A DNA stretch of 64,000 bases. Source: Chryseobacterium sp. JV274 (GTDB lineage Bacteria > Bacteroidota > Bacteroidia > Flavobacteriales > Weeksellaceae). Position numbers and translations under genes: made by a program. The stretch lies in contig NZ_LR824569.1 in assembly GCF_903969135.1 (NCBI RefSeq), positions 3,307,001-3,371,000 on the forward strand, read 5' to 3'. How positions within the stretch are numbered: position 1 is the stretch's first letter; each line of letters starts with the position of its first letter. The notes under the pieces were generated by a model. It did no database searches. It saw only the letters and a list, made by a program, of their open reading frames with translations, and was not told the origin of the DNA. Positions 27,619 to 34,989 of this stretch are shown here, in pieces.

Positions 27619-28026
27619 TTATGAATTCAGTTGTGGTTGTTCATCATGGTGAAGGGTTATCTCAGTTCCTTCAGGATATTTTTTCTGGATAAATTCGGCG
27701 ATTTTTATAGCGGAATATACCGATCTGTGCTGTCCGCCCGTACATCCGAAGTTAATCTGCAGATGTTCAAATCCTCTTTCAAGATAGTTGTCAATATTTA
27801 TAGAAACAAGGGATTTTACCAATTCTAAAAACTTTGGCATGTCCGTTTTTGTTTCCAGGTATTCCTGAACTCCGATATCATTTCCGGTCTGAATTTTATA
27901 TTCTTCAATTCTTCCGGGATTTAAAATTCCACGGCAGTCAAAAGCGAAACCTCCGCCATTTCCTGAATTGTCTTTAGGAATTCCCCCTTTCTTGTATGAA
28001 AAACTGTGTATCTCGATGTGTAGCAT
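27619..28026 (-). CDS. RapZ C-terminal domain protein
   Basis: This 135-residue protein corresponds to the C-terminal domain of RapZ, without the N-terminal Walker-type ATPase domain. Conserved segments are FDCRGILNPGR and GCTGGQHRSVY. In E. coli the RapZ C-terminal half binds small RNAs and senses glucosamine-6-phosphate to tune amino-sugar synthesis. In flavobacteria such single-domain proteins are found beside AmgK/MurU-like genes as here. I infer a role connected to cell-wall amino sugar metabolism; the target is unknown. Confidence 0.82.
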   Translation of the reverse strand: MLHIEIHSFSYKKGGIPKDNSGNGGGFAFDCRGILNPGRIEEYKIQTGNDIGVQEYLETKTDMPKFLELVKSLVSINIDNYLERGFEHLQINFGCTGGQHRSVYSAIKIAEFIQKKYPEGTEITLHHDEQPQLNS

Positions 28027-28142
28027 ATTCTTTTTTAATTTTTTAAACCATTAAGGTTTATTTAGTTTTTAAGGTAAGTTAAGATTTTGATAAATCAAAA
28101 TTTAGTCAGGAAGTTCTTTAAAAAAATCATTAATAAAGGGTT

Positions 28143-28505
28143 TCATTGACTTTGTAATATTGTTCGTAAAAAGTTAATAAGAAGACCTTGTGGCTTTTTA
28201 AGAACTTTCATGTAAGTGAGTAGTTGTGCCTCATGTATTGGTAAAACTTCTTCTACAGCTTTTAACTCTTTAATAATTGTATCATTGACGAGGAGATCTA
28301 CAACAAGCTTTGTTTCAATTTCTATCCCTTCATAATTGATGGGGAAATACAGCTGCTGTTTAACATCATAACCATTTTTAATAAGCTCAATTTTTAAACA
28401 TTCTTCATAGACACTTTCAAGGAGACCAGGACCAAGAGCCTTATGGACTTTAATAGCAAAGCCTGTAATTTCATATGACAGTTGGGTAATTTCTTTTTTG
28501 GTCAT
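28143..28505 (-). CDS. GxxExxY protein, C-terminus apparently frameshifted
   Basis: This 120-residue protein belongs to the GxxExxY family (PD-(D/E)XK nuclease-like fold by family prediction); the naming motif GLLESVY is at about residues 27-33. Further conserved parts are VVDLLVNDTIIKELKAV and QLLTYMKVLKKPQGLLINF. After LLINF the frame continues as LRTILQSQ and stops, but the neighbouring frame from a T5 run (A run at 28168-28172 on the plus strand) reads on for 20 further codons, including NITKSMKPFINDFF, to a stop at 28102-28104. This indicates a lost base near 28168, either real or a sequencing error. The gene lies inside the amgK/rapZ/murU group. Confidence 0.75.
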   Translation of the reverse strand: MTKKEITQLSYEITGFAIKVHKALGPGLLESVYEECLKIELIKNGYDVKQQLYFPINYEGIEIETKLVVDLLVNDTIIKELKAVEEVLPIHEAQLLTYMKVLKKPQGLLINFLRTILQSQ

Positions 28506-28537
28506 AACCTTAATATTCTTAATGACTTAAAGCTTTC

Positions 28538-29563
28538 TTAATGGTTTAAATTTATAATTTCCTCAATTTTTTGCTTTGCTCTGTCTGATGTCAGCTGCTG
28601 AATTACTTTTTCCAGTTCCGGGTAATTTTTCATTTGCTCCCATGAGTTAGCAAATTGTGTAATATTCTGAATTCCTTTTTCAAGGCTGGCCATAAAATGC
28701 TGCTTTCTCTGAATCAAACCACGGAATCCATAAGCTCCCAAAACCTGTAGAAATCTCATCATCTGAATAGGCATCACCGCATCTTTTAGTTGAATTCTTG
28801 TTTCAGGATTTTCAAACTGCTGAATATAAAATTCCAGCATTTCCTGTTTGAAGTCTTCGGTGAAGTTGGCTTTAGCCTGAAAAAGAAAAGAGATGACGTC
28901 GTACATTAGCGGGCCCTTCATTGCAGACTGGTAATCGATGAAAGAAACTTCATTCTTCTCATTTACCATGATATTTCTTGCCTGGAAGTCTCGGATCATG
29001 ATTCCTTTAGGCTCAATGTTTTCAATGAGTAAAGCAATCTTTTTGAATTCCTTTAAAAGTGTTGATTTGTTGTATTCAAGCTCCAGGACATCTGCTGCAA
29101 AGTTTTTAAAATAATAAAGATCATGAATCACAGGAAGTTCATCATAACTTTCGTATTCAAAGGTTTTTGAAAAATCAATTTTCCCCAGTGTCTGTGTCTG
29201 CATTTGGAAAAGCCTTTCTAATGTCTGCTGTACCAAAGATCTTACAATAGAAGATTGCTGTTCTTTGGTAATGATCTCCGAAAGGGTGTACTGTCCCAAA
29301 AATTCCTGGATGTACATTTTTCTGTCATCAGAAACAGCAAGAATAGAAGGGGTATTGAGTTTCAAATTTGAAAATACCTCGGAATAGTAAAGAAAACTTT
29401 CATTTTCCTGGATATTTTCATTATAGGTGATGATGTATTTTTCAGTGCCGGCAGTGGCCAGGAAATTTACCCTCGCAGAGCCGCTTTGAGCTAATGTGAC
29501 GAATTCGGAAGATTTTTTACCCAAATGGTTTTCAAAAAATCGTTTTGCGTTTTCAGAAGTCAT
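28538..29563 (-). CDS. phosphotransferase, AmgK-like
   Basis: This 341-residue kinase is of the aminoglycoside phosphotransferase fold. The catalytic Brenner motif is GIMIRDFQARNIM and the metal-binding segment is FIDYQSAMKGP. AmgK enzymes phosphorylate the anomeric hydroxyl of MurNAc and GlcNAc in peptidoglycan recycling; the nearby MurU-like and RapZ-like genes support this assignment. TATATTTG at 29581-29574 on the minus strand is a good -7 element about 10 bp before the start, so this gene probably heads the leftward operon. Confidence 0.8.
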   Translation of the reverse strand: MTSENAKRFFENHLGKKSSEFVTLAQSGSARVNFLATAGTEKYIITYNENIQENESFLYYSEVFSNLKLNTPSILAVSDDRKMYIQEFLGQYTLSEIITKEQQSSIVRSLVQQTLERLFQMQTQTLGKIDFSKTFEYESYDELPVIHDLYYFKNFAADVLELEYNKSTLLKEFKKIALLIENIEPKGIMIRDFQARNIMVNEKNEVSFIDYQSAMKGPLMYDVISFLFQAKANFTEDFKQEMLEFYIQQFENPETRIQLKDAVMPIQMMRFLQVLGAYGFRGLIQRKQHFMASLEKGIQNITQFANSWEQMKNYPELEKVIQQLTSDRAKQKIEEIINLNH

Positions 29564-29791
29564 AATATGGAAACAAATATACTAAATTAACATGAGTTGG
29601 GAATTATAGTTTAAAGAAGTGAGAATGTGAAAGGAAGAGACCGCTATAATGAAGGAATAAAAGAAGAGTTGAATATTTATTTTACTGCATGTTTTAAAGA
29701 AAATTTTTCAGTATTATACACACAATCGCAGGATTTGATTGGTGTTTTTTAAGTTTCTTGATTCAAATTCAGGATATTACAGGCTAATTTT

Positions 29792-29799
29792 TATCTTTG
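29792..29799 (+). promoter_or_regulatory. -7 element of xrtF, near-leaderless
   Basis: TATCTTTG matches TAnnTTTG and ends only 4 bp before the xrtF ATG. Since transcription starts about 5-8 nt after this box, the mRNA would have almost no leader. No -33 box is obvious. Confidence 0.5.
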
Positions 29800-29803
29800 C
29801 AGA

Positions 29804-30334
29804 ATGCTGAAAGACTTTAAACCTGTTTTAGGTATCTTATTGCGTTTCATTATTATTTACCTGGTACTGCTTTTTGCTTATCAGTTCTATCTGAATAGCG
29901 GTAAAGATTCCGGGTTGGATTCTTTTTCAAGAATAATTGCCAATCAGGTGGCTGCCCTGCAGAATACCATAGGGTATCCTACGGAACTTTATGATGATGT
30001 AAAGAATGAGCAGGTTTGGTTTTATGTAAAACAACGGTATGAGACGAGAATGGTGGAAGGCTGTAATGCTGTTTCTGTTATCATTCTGTTTGTTTCTTTC
30101 GTTTTTGCTTTTTATAAAGGAATGAAAACCTTTGTCTTTGTTGGGGCAGGGTTGATTATCCTGTACATCATGAATCTTCTGAGAATTGTAGGATTGAATA
30201 TCGTCATGACAGATCATAAGGAATACGGTAAAATGTTCCATGATTTTATTTTTCCTGCCATTATTTATGGAACTGTCGTTGTACTTTGGCTGGTCTGGAT
30301 TAAATTTTTTGCTTTAAAACATGAAAATTCTTAG
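29804..30334 (+). CDS. xrtF: exosortase family protein XrtF
   Basis: XrtF is a membrane transpeptidase-like enzyme thought to cut C-terminal sorting signals of exported proteins in flavobacteria. The 176-residue protein has four or five TM segments and the catalytic residues expected for exosortases: C87 in EGCNAVSV, R127 in NLLRIVG and H146 in HDFIFPAI. Its end overlaps the next gene by 14 bp, a conserved pair. No obvious substrate with an XrtF signal was identified in the window. Confidence 0.9.
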   Translation: MLKDFKPVLGILLRFIIIYLVLLFAYQFYLNSGKDSGLDSFSRIIANQVAALQNTIGYPTELYDDVKNEQVWFYVKQRYETRMVEGCNAVSVIILFVSFVFAFYKGMKTFVFVGAGLIILYIMNLLRIVGLNIVMTDHKEYGKMFHDFIFPAIIYGTVVVLWLVWIKFFALKHENS

Positions 30335-30758
30335 TTGGCTTCTGGTTATCACAGGAATCTGTGGATTGATAGGGGTAAGGATTCTGGAGAATACTCTTTT
30401 TTATGATCCTTTCCTTGATTACTTTCATGAGGCGAATAAAAATATTGAATTCCCTGCATTTGAATGGGGAAGACTGATTGGCGGACATTTATTTAGATTT
30501 GTTTTAAATCTTTTGTTTTCCTGCCTGATCATTTATGGTTTCTTTAAAAACAAGCAATGGACATTGCAGGGTGCCGTAATGATGGTTATTGTGTTTATGA
30601 TCTCTCTTCCGATTTACCTGTACTGTATTCATGATAAATTCGAAATTGGATATCTTTTTTCTTTTTATATGAGAAGATTTGTGATCCAGCCATTGATTAT
30701 ACTGCTGATTGTCCCGATGTTTTATTACAGAAAACAGATGATGAAAGAGGGTAGATAA
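30321..30758 (+). CDS. exosortase F system-associated membrane protein
   Basis: This 145-residue protein has about four TM segments and is the usual companion of XrtF (TIGR04127-type by recollection). Conserved features include GVRILENTLFYDPF near the N-terminus, EFPAFEWGRLIGGHLFRF in the middle and FYMRRFVIQPL near the C-terminus. It overlaps the 3' end of xrtF, which implies coupled translation. Its role in processing is unknown. Confidence 0.85.
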   Translation: MKILSWLLVITGICGLIGVRILENTLFYDPFLDYFHEANKNIEFPAFEWGRLIGGHLFRFVLNLLFSCLIIYGFFKNKQWTLQGAVMMVIVFMISLPIYLYCIHDKFEIGYLFSFYMRRFVIQPLIILLIVPMFYYRKQMMKEGR

Positions 30759-30768
30759 GTGAATTTAT

Positions 30769-31767
30769 CTATTCTATGGTATGTTTATCTACACTCGTTA
30801 CATTTTCAGGAGTCCATTCTACCCGTTTGATAAAATCTTTTTCGCGGACAGGACAGTCTTTAATCTGGCATACCGGGCATGAAATCGGTTTGCAATCATC
30901 CATATGGAAATTGAACTCAATACTGCGTTTCATGTTTTTGGCAAGAAGGATAATTACCTTTTCCATTTCGCTATGAGCATCACGAAGGTCATAATACCAG
31001 GGAAGTGTAATATGGGCATCAATATGCAGTGAAGAACCGAATTGCTGTATTTTCATATTGTGTACATCAATCCATTCTATTTGTCTGTTTCCTTCAAGAA
31101 TTCTGATGACCTGATTTAATATTTCAGGATCCTGCTCATCCATAATACCACTTAAAGATTTTCGGACGATTTTATAGCCTACAAAGATGATATAAAGCCC
31201 AAAGCTTAATGCTACTGCAGAATCCAGCCAATAAATTTTGGTGAAGTAAACAATAATTAAACTGACAACTACTCCAAGAGTGGTAATGGTATCGGACTGA
31301 AGGTGTTTTCCAGATGAGACAAGCACCAGAGAGTTTTCTCTTTCTCCTTTTTTTATAGAAATATATCCCAATAGATAATTGATAATTGCCGTGGCAGCAA
31401 TAATCCATATCCCAAGATCTATTTTGCTCAGAGTTTTTCCTACAATAAGGCTGTGAACTCCCTCGTAGATAATCATGACGCCGGCAATAGCAATAAGAGC
31501 TCCTTCAATACCGGAAGTTACAAATTCTACTTTTCCGTGACCGTATGGATGGTCCTCATCCTTAGGCTTGGCCGCAAGGTGAAGGGAATAAAGTCCCATG
31601 AATGCACTGATGACATTAACAATACTTTCCATGGCGTCGGAAAATACAGCATCGGAATTGGTGAGTTTCCAGGCAATAATCTTTCCGATAAAAAGGATAA
31701 CTCCAAACACTGCAATAAGTTTTTGGAATCCTATTTTCTCTTTGTGGGTATTTTTCTGGGTGTTCAT
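30769..31767 (-). CDS. cation diffusion facilitator family transporter
   Basis: This 332-residue inner-membrane metal/proton antiporter of the CDF (FieF/CzcD) family exports divalent metals such as Zn, Fe or Mn. About six TM segments lie between residues 12 and 205. The metal sites are visible as SDAMESIVNV in TM2 and LDSAVALSFG in TM5; a cytoplasmic domain follows. The last 35 residues carry an unusual cysteine motif C-x4-C-x2-C-x4-C (CKPISCPVCQIKDC), absent from FieF and possibly an extra metal-binding site. Metal specificity is unknown. Confidence 0.87.
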   Translation of the reverse strand: MNTQKNTHKEKIGFQKLIAVFGVILFIGKIIAWKLTNSDAVFSDAMESIVNVISAFMGLYSLHLAAKPKDEDHPYGHGKVEFVTSGIEGALIAIAGVMIIYEGVHSLIVGKTLSKIDLGIWIIAATAIINYLLGYISIKKGERENSLVLVSSGKHLQSDTITTLGVVVSLIIVYFTKIYWLDSAVALSFGLYIIFVGYKIVRKSLSGIMDEQDPEILNQVIRILEGNRQIEWIDVHNMKIQQFGSSLHIDAHITLPWYYDLRDAHSEMEKVIILLAKNMKRSIEFNFHMDDCKPISCPVCQIKDCPVREKDFIKRVEWTPENVTSVDKHTIE

Positions 31768-31780
31768 ATAGAGTTTGATA

Positions 31781-31813
31781 AAAAAAAGAATCTCAATTTT
31801 GAGACTCTTTTTT
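31781..31813. terminator. bidirectional-looking terminator upstream of the CDF gene
   Basis: AGAATCTCAA / TTGAGACTCT arms (31787-31796, 31799-31808) with A and T runs on both sides. It lies between asd (its stop at 31825) and the CDF start and should end leftward asd transcription. Confidence 0.75.
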
Positions 31814-31824
31814 ATTTTGTTAGT

Positions 31825-32817
31825 TTATACTAAGTTGTTTGCTACAAGGTATTCTGCAATTTGTACAGCGTTTGTTGCTGCTCCTTTCCTCAGATTGTCA
31901 GCTACGATCCAGAGGTTGAGTGTTTTGGGCTGTGACAGATCTCTTCTGATTCTTCCTACGAAGACTTCATCTTTTCCTTCCGAATATAAAGGCATCGGGT
32001 AGTGGTTGTTTTTCACATCATCCATTACAATAACACCAGGAGTTTCGGATAAAATTTTTCTTACTTCATCCAGTTCAAATTCATTTTCGAATTCAATATT
32101 TACACTTTCAGAATGTCCTCCCTGAACCGGAACTCTTACAGCGGTTGCTGTCAAATTGAAGGTATCATCTCCTAAGATCTTCTTAGGTTCCTTCATCAGT
32201 TTGATCTCTTCTTTCGTGTAGTCATCATCAGAAAATACATCACAGTGTGGCAATGCATTTTTGAATATCTGATAAGGATATACTTTTTCGATAGAATCAT
32301 CTCCGCTGATTTCACCGTTTAATTGGTCTACAGCAGCTTTCCCTGTTCCTGTTACAGATTGGTAGGTAGAAACAATTACTCTTTTTAAATCATATTTTTT
32401 GTTCAAAGGTCCTAGAACCATTACCAATTGAATGGTAGAACAGTTTGGATTTGCAATGATTTTGTCTTCTTTTGTCAAAACATCAGCATTGATTTCAGGA
32501 ACGACCAATTTTTTATCAGGGTCCATTCTCCATGCTGAAGAATTATCAATTACTGTGATTCCTGCTTCTGCAAATAAAGGAGCGAATTCAAGAGAGGTAG
32601 AACCACCCGCAGAGAAGATTGCAATATCCGGTTTGGCAGCTATAGCGTCCTTCATGCTTACGATGGTAAATTCCTTCTGTTTATACTTCACCTTCTTGCC
32701 TACAGATCTTTCGGATGCTACCGGGATTAATTCTGTTACAGGGAAGTTTCTCTCCTCCAAAACTTTAAGCATAACTTGTCCAACCATTCCTGTTGAACCT
32801 ACTACAGCTACTTTCAT
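31825..32817 (-). CDS. asd: aspartate-semialdehyde dehydrogenase
   Basis: Asd reduces aspartyl-phosphate to aspartate semialdehyde, a precursor of lysine, diaminopimelate, methionine and threonine. The 330-residue protein has the NADP loop VVGSTGMVGQ at its start, the catalytic C126 in NPNCSTIQ and later the QGGHSESVNIEF segment with the active-site His. Length is normal for the family. It is a single-gene unit. Confidence 0.95.
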   Translation of the reverse strand: MKVAVVGSTGMVGQVMLKVLEERNFPVTELIPVASERSVGKKVKYKQKEFTIVSMKDAIAAKPDIAIFSAGGSTSLEFAPLFAEAGITVIDNSSAWRMDPDKKLVVPEINADVLTKEDKIIANPNCSTIQLVMVLGPLNKKYDLKRVIVSTYQSVTGTGKAAVDQLNGEISGDDSIEKVYPYQIFKNALPHCDVFSDDDYTKEEIKLMKEPKKILGDDTFNLTATAVRVPVQGGHSESVNIEFENEFELDEVRKILSETPGVIVMDDVKNNHYPMPLYSEGKDEVFVGRIRRDLSQPKTLNLWIVADNLRKGAATNAVQIAEYLVANNLV

Positions 32818-32884
32818 TGATTTAATTAAAAATTTAAGATTAAACTATTTATAAATTATAACACATATAATTTCTTTATCTTTT

Positions 32885-33325
32885 TTAAGCCCCAAAGACT
32901 CTTAGCCAAGGGAACGCGAATGCAAATAAACCTGCTGCAATCAGCCCCATAAACACTACTCCTAAAGAAATAGTATCATTGGATTTTACTTTTTTGTTGA
33001 CAATAGTCATCAAAACTGCTGCAATTAACATCGAGAACGGATGCTCCACAAATGTTTGTCTGCTGTAAGGATCTTTCATTAATGTCCCTGCATCTAAAGC
33101 AGCCTTGAAGCCTGGAGAAAATATGAATAACAAGCATATTCCTAATAAAAACTGAACGTGGAAGAAAATCATTGTGAAGAGCGTCGTCTTCTTCAAAAAT
33201 TTGTTCACTTTTCCACTGAAGCCAAACATGGTAGCTAAAAGTGCAATGATAAATAATGCAACTAAAAGAAGCTCTAAATAACCGAATCCTTTGTGTGCAC
33301 TAAGAAAAATCTTGTAAAAATCCAT
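32885..33325 (-). CDS. cytochrome b-like four-helix membrane protein
   Basis: This 146-residue protein has four predicted TM segments (about residues 10-30, 45-68, 92-108, 116-140). It resembles small flavobacterial proteins annotated as cytochrome b or hypothetical. His residues at positions near LSAHKG, FFHVQF and VEHPFSM might bind heme, but this is inference. The start is ATG at 33325 (MDFYKIFLSAHKG); the in-frame extension upstream to 33370 overlaps a terminator and was rejected. TATCTTTG at 33352-33345 (minus) is a plausible -7 element. Confidence 0.6.
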   Translation of the reverse strand: MDFYKIFLSAHKGFGYLELLLVALFIIALLATMFGFSGKVNKFLKKTTLFTMIFFHVQFLLGICLLFIFSPGFKAALDAGTLMKDPYSRQTFVEHPFSMLIAAVLMTIVNKKVKSNDTISLGVVFMGLIAAGLFAFAFPWLRVFGA

Positions 33326-33357
33326 AATCCTATTTTTTTGTACACAAAGATAACAAA

Positions 33358-33380
33358 AATCCCGGCTCAAAGCCGGGATT
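33358..33380 (-). terminator. orphan terminator of a decayed gene
   Basis: A perfect 10-bp stem AATCCCGGCT / AGCCGGGATT with a 3-nt loop; on the minus strand it runs into TTTTTG. No intact leftward gene lies before it, but the barrel-protein remnant at 33412-33537 ends 32 bp upstream, so it was probably that gene's terminator. Confidence 0.75.
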
Positions 33381-33411
33381 GATATTTATAAAATCTAATA
33401 TTGTGATATTA

Positions 33412-33537
33412 TTAGAAGTTGAATGATAATGTTGTAGATATAGTTCTTTCAAATTTTGAATGAATTCTGTTGAAGCGATGAGACATAATTATAAAAGACC
33501 ATTTATTTAAGGTTGATGGGTTATAATTGTCATTGAA
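33412..33537 (-). pseudogene. C-terminal remnant of an outer-membrane beta-barrel protein
   Basis: On the minus strand a 41-codon open frame ends ...FNRIHSKFERTISTTLSFNF and then a stop at 33412-33414. Alternating residues and the final aromatic Phe are typical of the last strands of an outer-membrane barrel, such as a TonB receptor. An in-frame stop precedes it and there is no start region, so it is a decayed fragment. The orphan terminator at 33358 follows it in the right direction. The gap 33371-33707 holds otherwise only the promoter region of the lanthipeptide cluster. Confidence 0.6.
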
Positions 33538-33677
33538 TTACTTTCAAACTTCTTCCCTTATTCAGTAAATACTAATTTTTTTTCTTTAAAAGTAGACTAT
33601 TGGCGGCCAATAAAAGGATTAGACACTATTTGGTGTATTGTTAATAAAATGTAATGTGTTTTATTCGGAAATAAATG

Positions 33678-33685
33678 TATATTTG
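33678..33685 (+). promoter_or_regulatory. -7 element of the lanthipeptide precursor genes
   Basis: TATATTTG matches TAnnTTTG, 22 bp before the first precursor ATG. A -33 TTG at the usual distance is not seen, so activation by a regulator is possible. Confidence 0.5.
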
Positions 33686-33707
33686 ATTTACAAAGTCTAA
33701 AATAACT

Positions 33708-34001
33708 ATGAAAAAGAAAAAAATTATCAAATTAGAGATTAACAAAGAAGACATCCTTAATCTATCACACGATGAATCCCAGAAAATTTTAGGAGGAGGA
33801 GGAACGGTAATTACTGTAGATCTTAGTCAGTGTCCGGGAAATGTATGTGATGAGACAGAGCGTTGCAACACAAATGAATGTACAGATGAAGATTGTACAT
33901 ATGGGGGTTGTACAATGAATGAAACAGATGATATGGCTTGTATCACTGATGTTACAAGAGACTGTGACAGAACTTTTGATTTCACTTGTGAAAGAACGTA
34001 A
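33708..34001 (+). CDS. class I lanthipeptide precursor 1
   Basis: This 97-residue RiPP precursor has a leader of about 30 residues containing KLEINKEDILNLS and ending in GGGG, the double-glycine type cut by the C39 domain of the exporter. The core of about 65 residues has 9 Cys, 13 Thr and 1 Ser and a strongly negative charge (about 16 Asp/Glu against 4 Arg). Eight of nine Cys have a Thr or Ser between them and the previous Cys, in spacings T-x2-C to T-x4-C. A pentad C-T-x3 is repeated (CTDED, CTYGG, CTMNE). The end is ERT. It closely resembles precursor 4. Confidence 0.85.
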   Translation: MKKKKIIKLEINKEDILNLSHDESQKILGGGGTVITVDLSQCPGNVCDETERCNTNECTDEDCTYGGCTMNETDDMACITDVTRDCDRTFDFTCERT

Positions 34002-34019
34002 TTAAATACTAGTTAAGGT

Positions 34020-34298
34020 ATGAGAAAAAGAATTGTTAAACTAGAAATTAATAAAGAGGATATTCTTAACCTCTCACAGAGCGAATCTCGAGAAATTATT
34101 GGAGGTGGAGATACTTTAACGTACGATAATGGTGATACGTGCCAACAACTAACATTGCCAGATGACTGTAATCGTACAGAAGAAGGCTGTCAGGGGTACA
34201 CAGAAGGCCTGGATAGTTGTGATGGCGCTTGTGGAGTGAGTGACGATAGAAACTGTTATACAGGAGATGTATTTCAATGTAATGGAACTAGAACCTAA
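34020..34298 (+). CDS. class I lanthipeptide precursor 2
   Basis: This 92-residue precursor has the same leader type (KLEINKEDILNLS, then IIGGG) and a diverged core with 7 Cys. Potential ring pairs include TLPDDC, TEEGC, SDDRNC and TGDVFQC. The core has many Asp residues and ends in TRT. It begins 18 bp after precursor 1, so the genes are co-transcribed. Leader conservation with core divergence is the classic sign that the same enzymes process different peptides. Confidence 0.85.
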   Translation: MRKRIVKLEINKEDILNLSQSESREIIGGGDTLTYDNGDTCQQLTLPDDCNRTEEGCQGYTEGLDSCDGACGVSDDRNCYTGDVFQCNGTRT

Positions 34299-34316
34299 AA
34301 TATGAAATTTTAAAAT

Positions 34317-34598
34317 ATGAAAAAGAAAAAAATCATCAAATTAGAGATTAACAAAGAAGATATTCTTAATTTATCTGAAAAAGAGGCTTATGGAATTGTG
34401 GGGGGTGGTCTGAATACAGAAGATCAATGTCCTGAATCTCAGAATGTGCGTTGCACTGTTGGTTGTATTGAACCCACCTATGATTGTTGGGATAATACGG
34501 TTCAAGATACAGAAATGTGTAACTTAAGTGCTGGAGGGAATTGTGAATCCGGATGGTGTCAGGATACAGGTTTTCAAGGAGATTGTATAAGAACCTAA
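34317..34598 (+). CDS. class I lanthipeptide precursor 3
   Basis: This 93-residue precursor has the leader motif KLEINKEDILNLS and IVGGG. The core has 8 Cys, and each Cys has at least one Ser or Thr between it and the previous Cys (for example TEDQC, TVGC, TYDC, TEMC, SAGGNC, SGWC), which would allow eight non-overlapping lanthionine rings. It ends in IRT like the other precursors. It is 18 bp downstream of precursor 2. Confidence 0.85.
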   Translation: MKKKKIIKLEINKEDILNLSEKEAYGIVGGGLNTEDQCPESQNVRCTVGCIEPTYDCWDNTVQDTEMCNLSAGGNCESGWCQDTGFQGDCIRT

Positions 34599-34620
34599 CT
34601 AGAAGCAACTATTTTGAGAC

Positions 34621-34920
34621 ATGAGAAAGAAAAAAATTATTAAGTTAGAAATTAATAAGGAAGATATTCTGGATCTATCACAAGATGAATCTCAAAAAAT
34701 TATGGGAGGAGGCGGAGCCTTGATTACCGTAGACCTTAGCCAATGTCCCGGAAATGCATGTGATCAAACAGATGGTTGTAACACCAATGACTGCACAGAC
34801 GAAGATTGCACCTATGGTGGCTGTACAATGAACGATACAGATGATATGGCCTGCATTACAGATATCACAATGGATTGCTTTACACAAGACGGATCCGGAA
34901 TGTGTGATGACAGGACATAA
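34621..34920 (+). CDS. class I lanthipeptide precursor 4
   Basis: This 99-residue precursor is a close paralog of precursor 1: the leader and the region from ITVDLSQCPGN to MACITD are almost the same, and the ring-type spacings are identical, while many non-ring positions differ (for example ETER/QTDG). The core has 9 Cys and ends in DRT. Selection seems to act on Cys/Thr spacing. It is followed by the hairpin at 34945. Confidence 0.85.
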   Translation: MRKKKIIKLEINKEDILDLSQDESQKIMGGGGALITVDLSQCPGNACDQTDGCNTNDCTDEDCTYGGCTMNDTDDMACITDITMDCFTQDGSGMCDDRT

Positions 34921-34944
34921 TATTTAATTATTTACGGTTAAAAT

Positions 34945-34989
34945 AAACGCGGATAGCTTTTTATCTTTATGGAAAAGTTATCCGTGTTT
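34945..34989 (+). terminator. attenuator-like hairpin between precursors and lanC
   Basis: A 17-bp stem (34945-34961 and 34973-34989) with two G-T pairs and an 11-nt loop, without a strong poly-T tail. Such hairpins between precursor and enzyme genes commonly let most transcripts end after the precursors, giving more substrate than enzyme. A -7 box follows directly. Confidence 0.6.

Noticed and set aside
29804..30758. XrtF as a processing enzyme for the lanthipeptides
   Set aside because: Lanthipeptide leaders here end in a double glycine for the C39 domain, and the precursors lack a C-terminal membrane signal.
33326..33370. Extended start of the cytochrome b-like gene
   Set aside because: It runs into the orphan terminator stem and adds an unlikely Cys-rich N-terminus.
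33708..34920. Repeated DNA that looks like a tandem repeat array
   Set aside because: It is explained by the conserved leaders and cores of four paralogous precursor genes.
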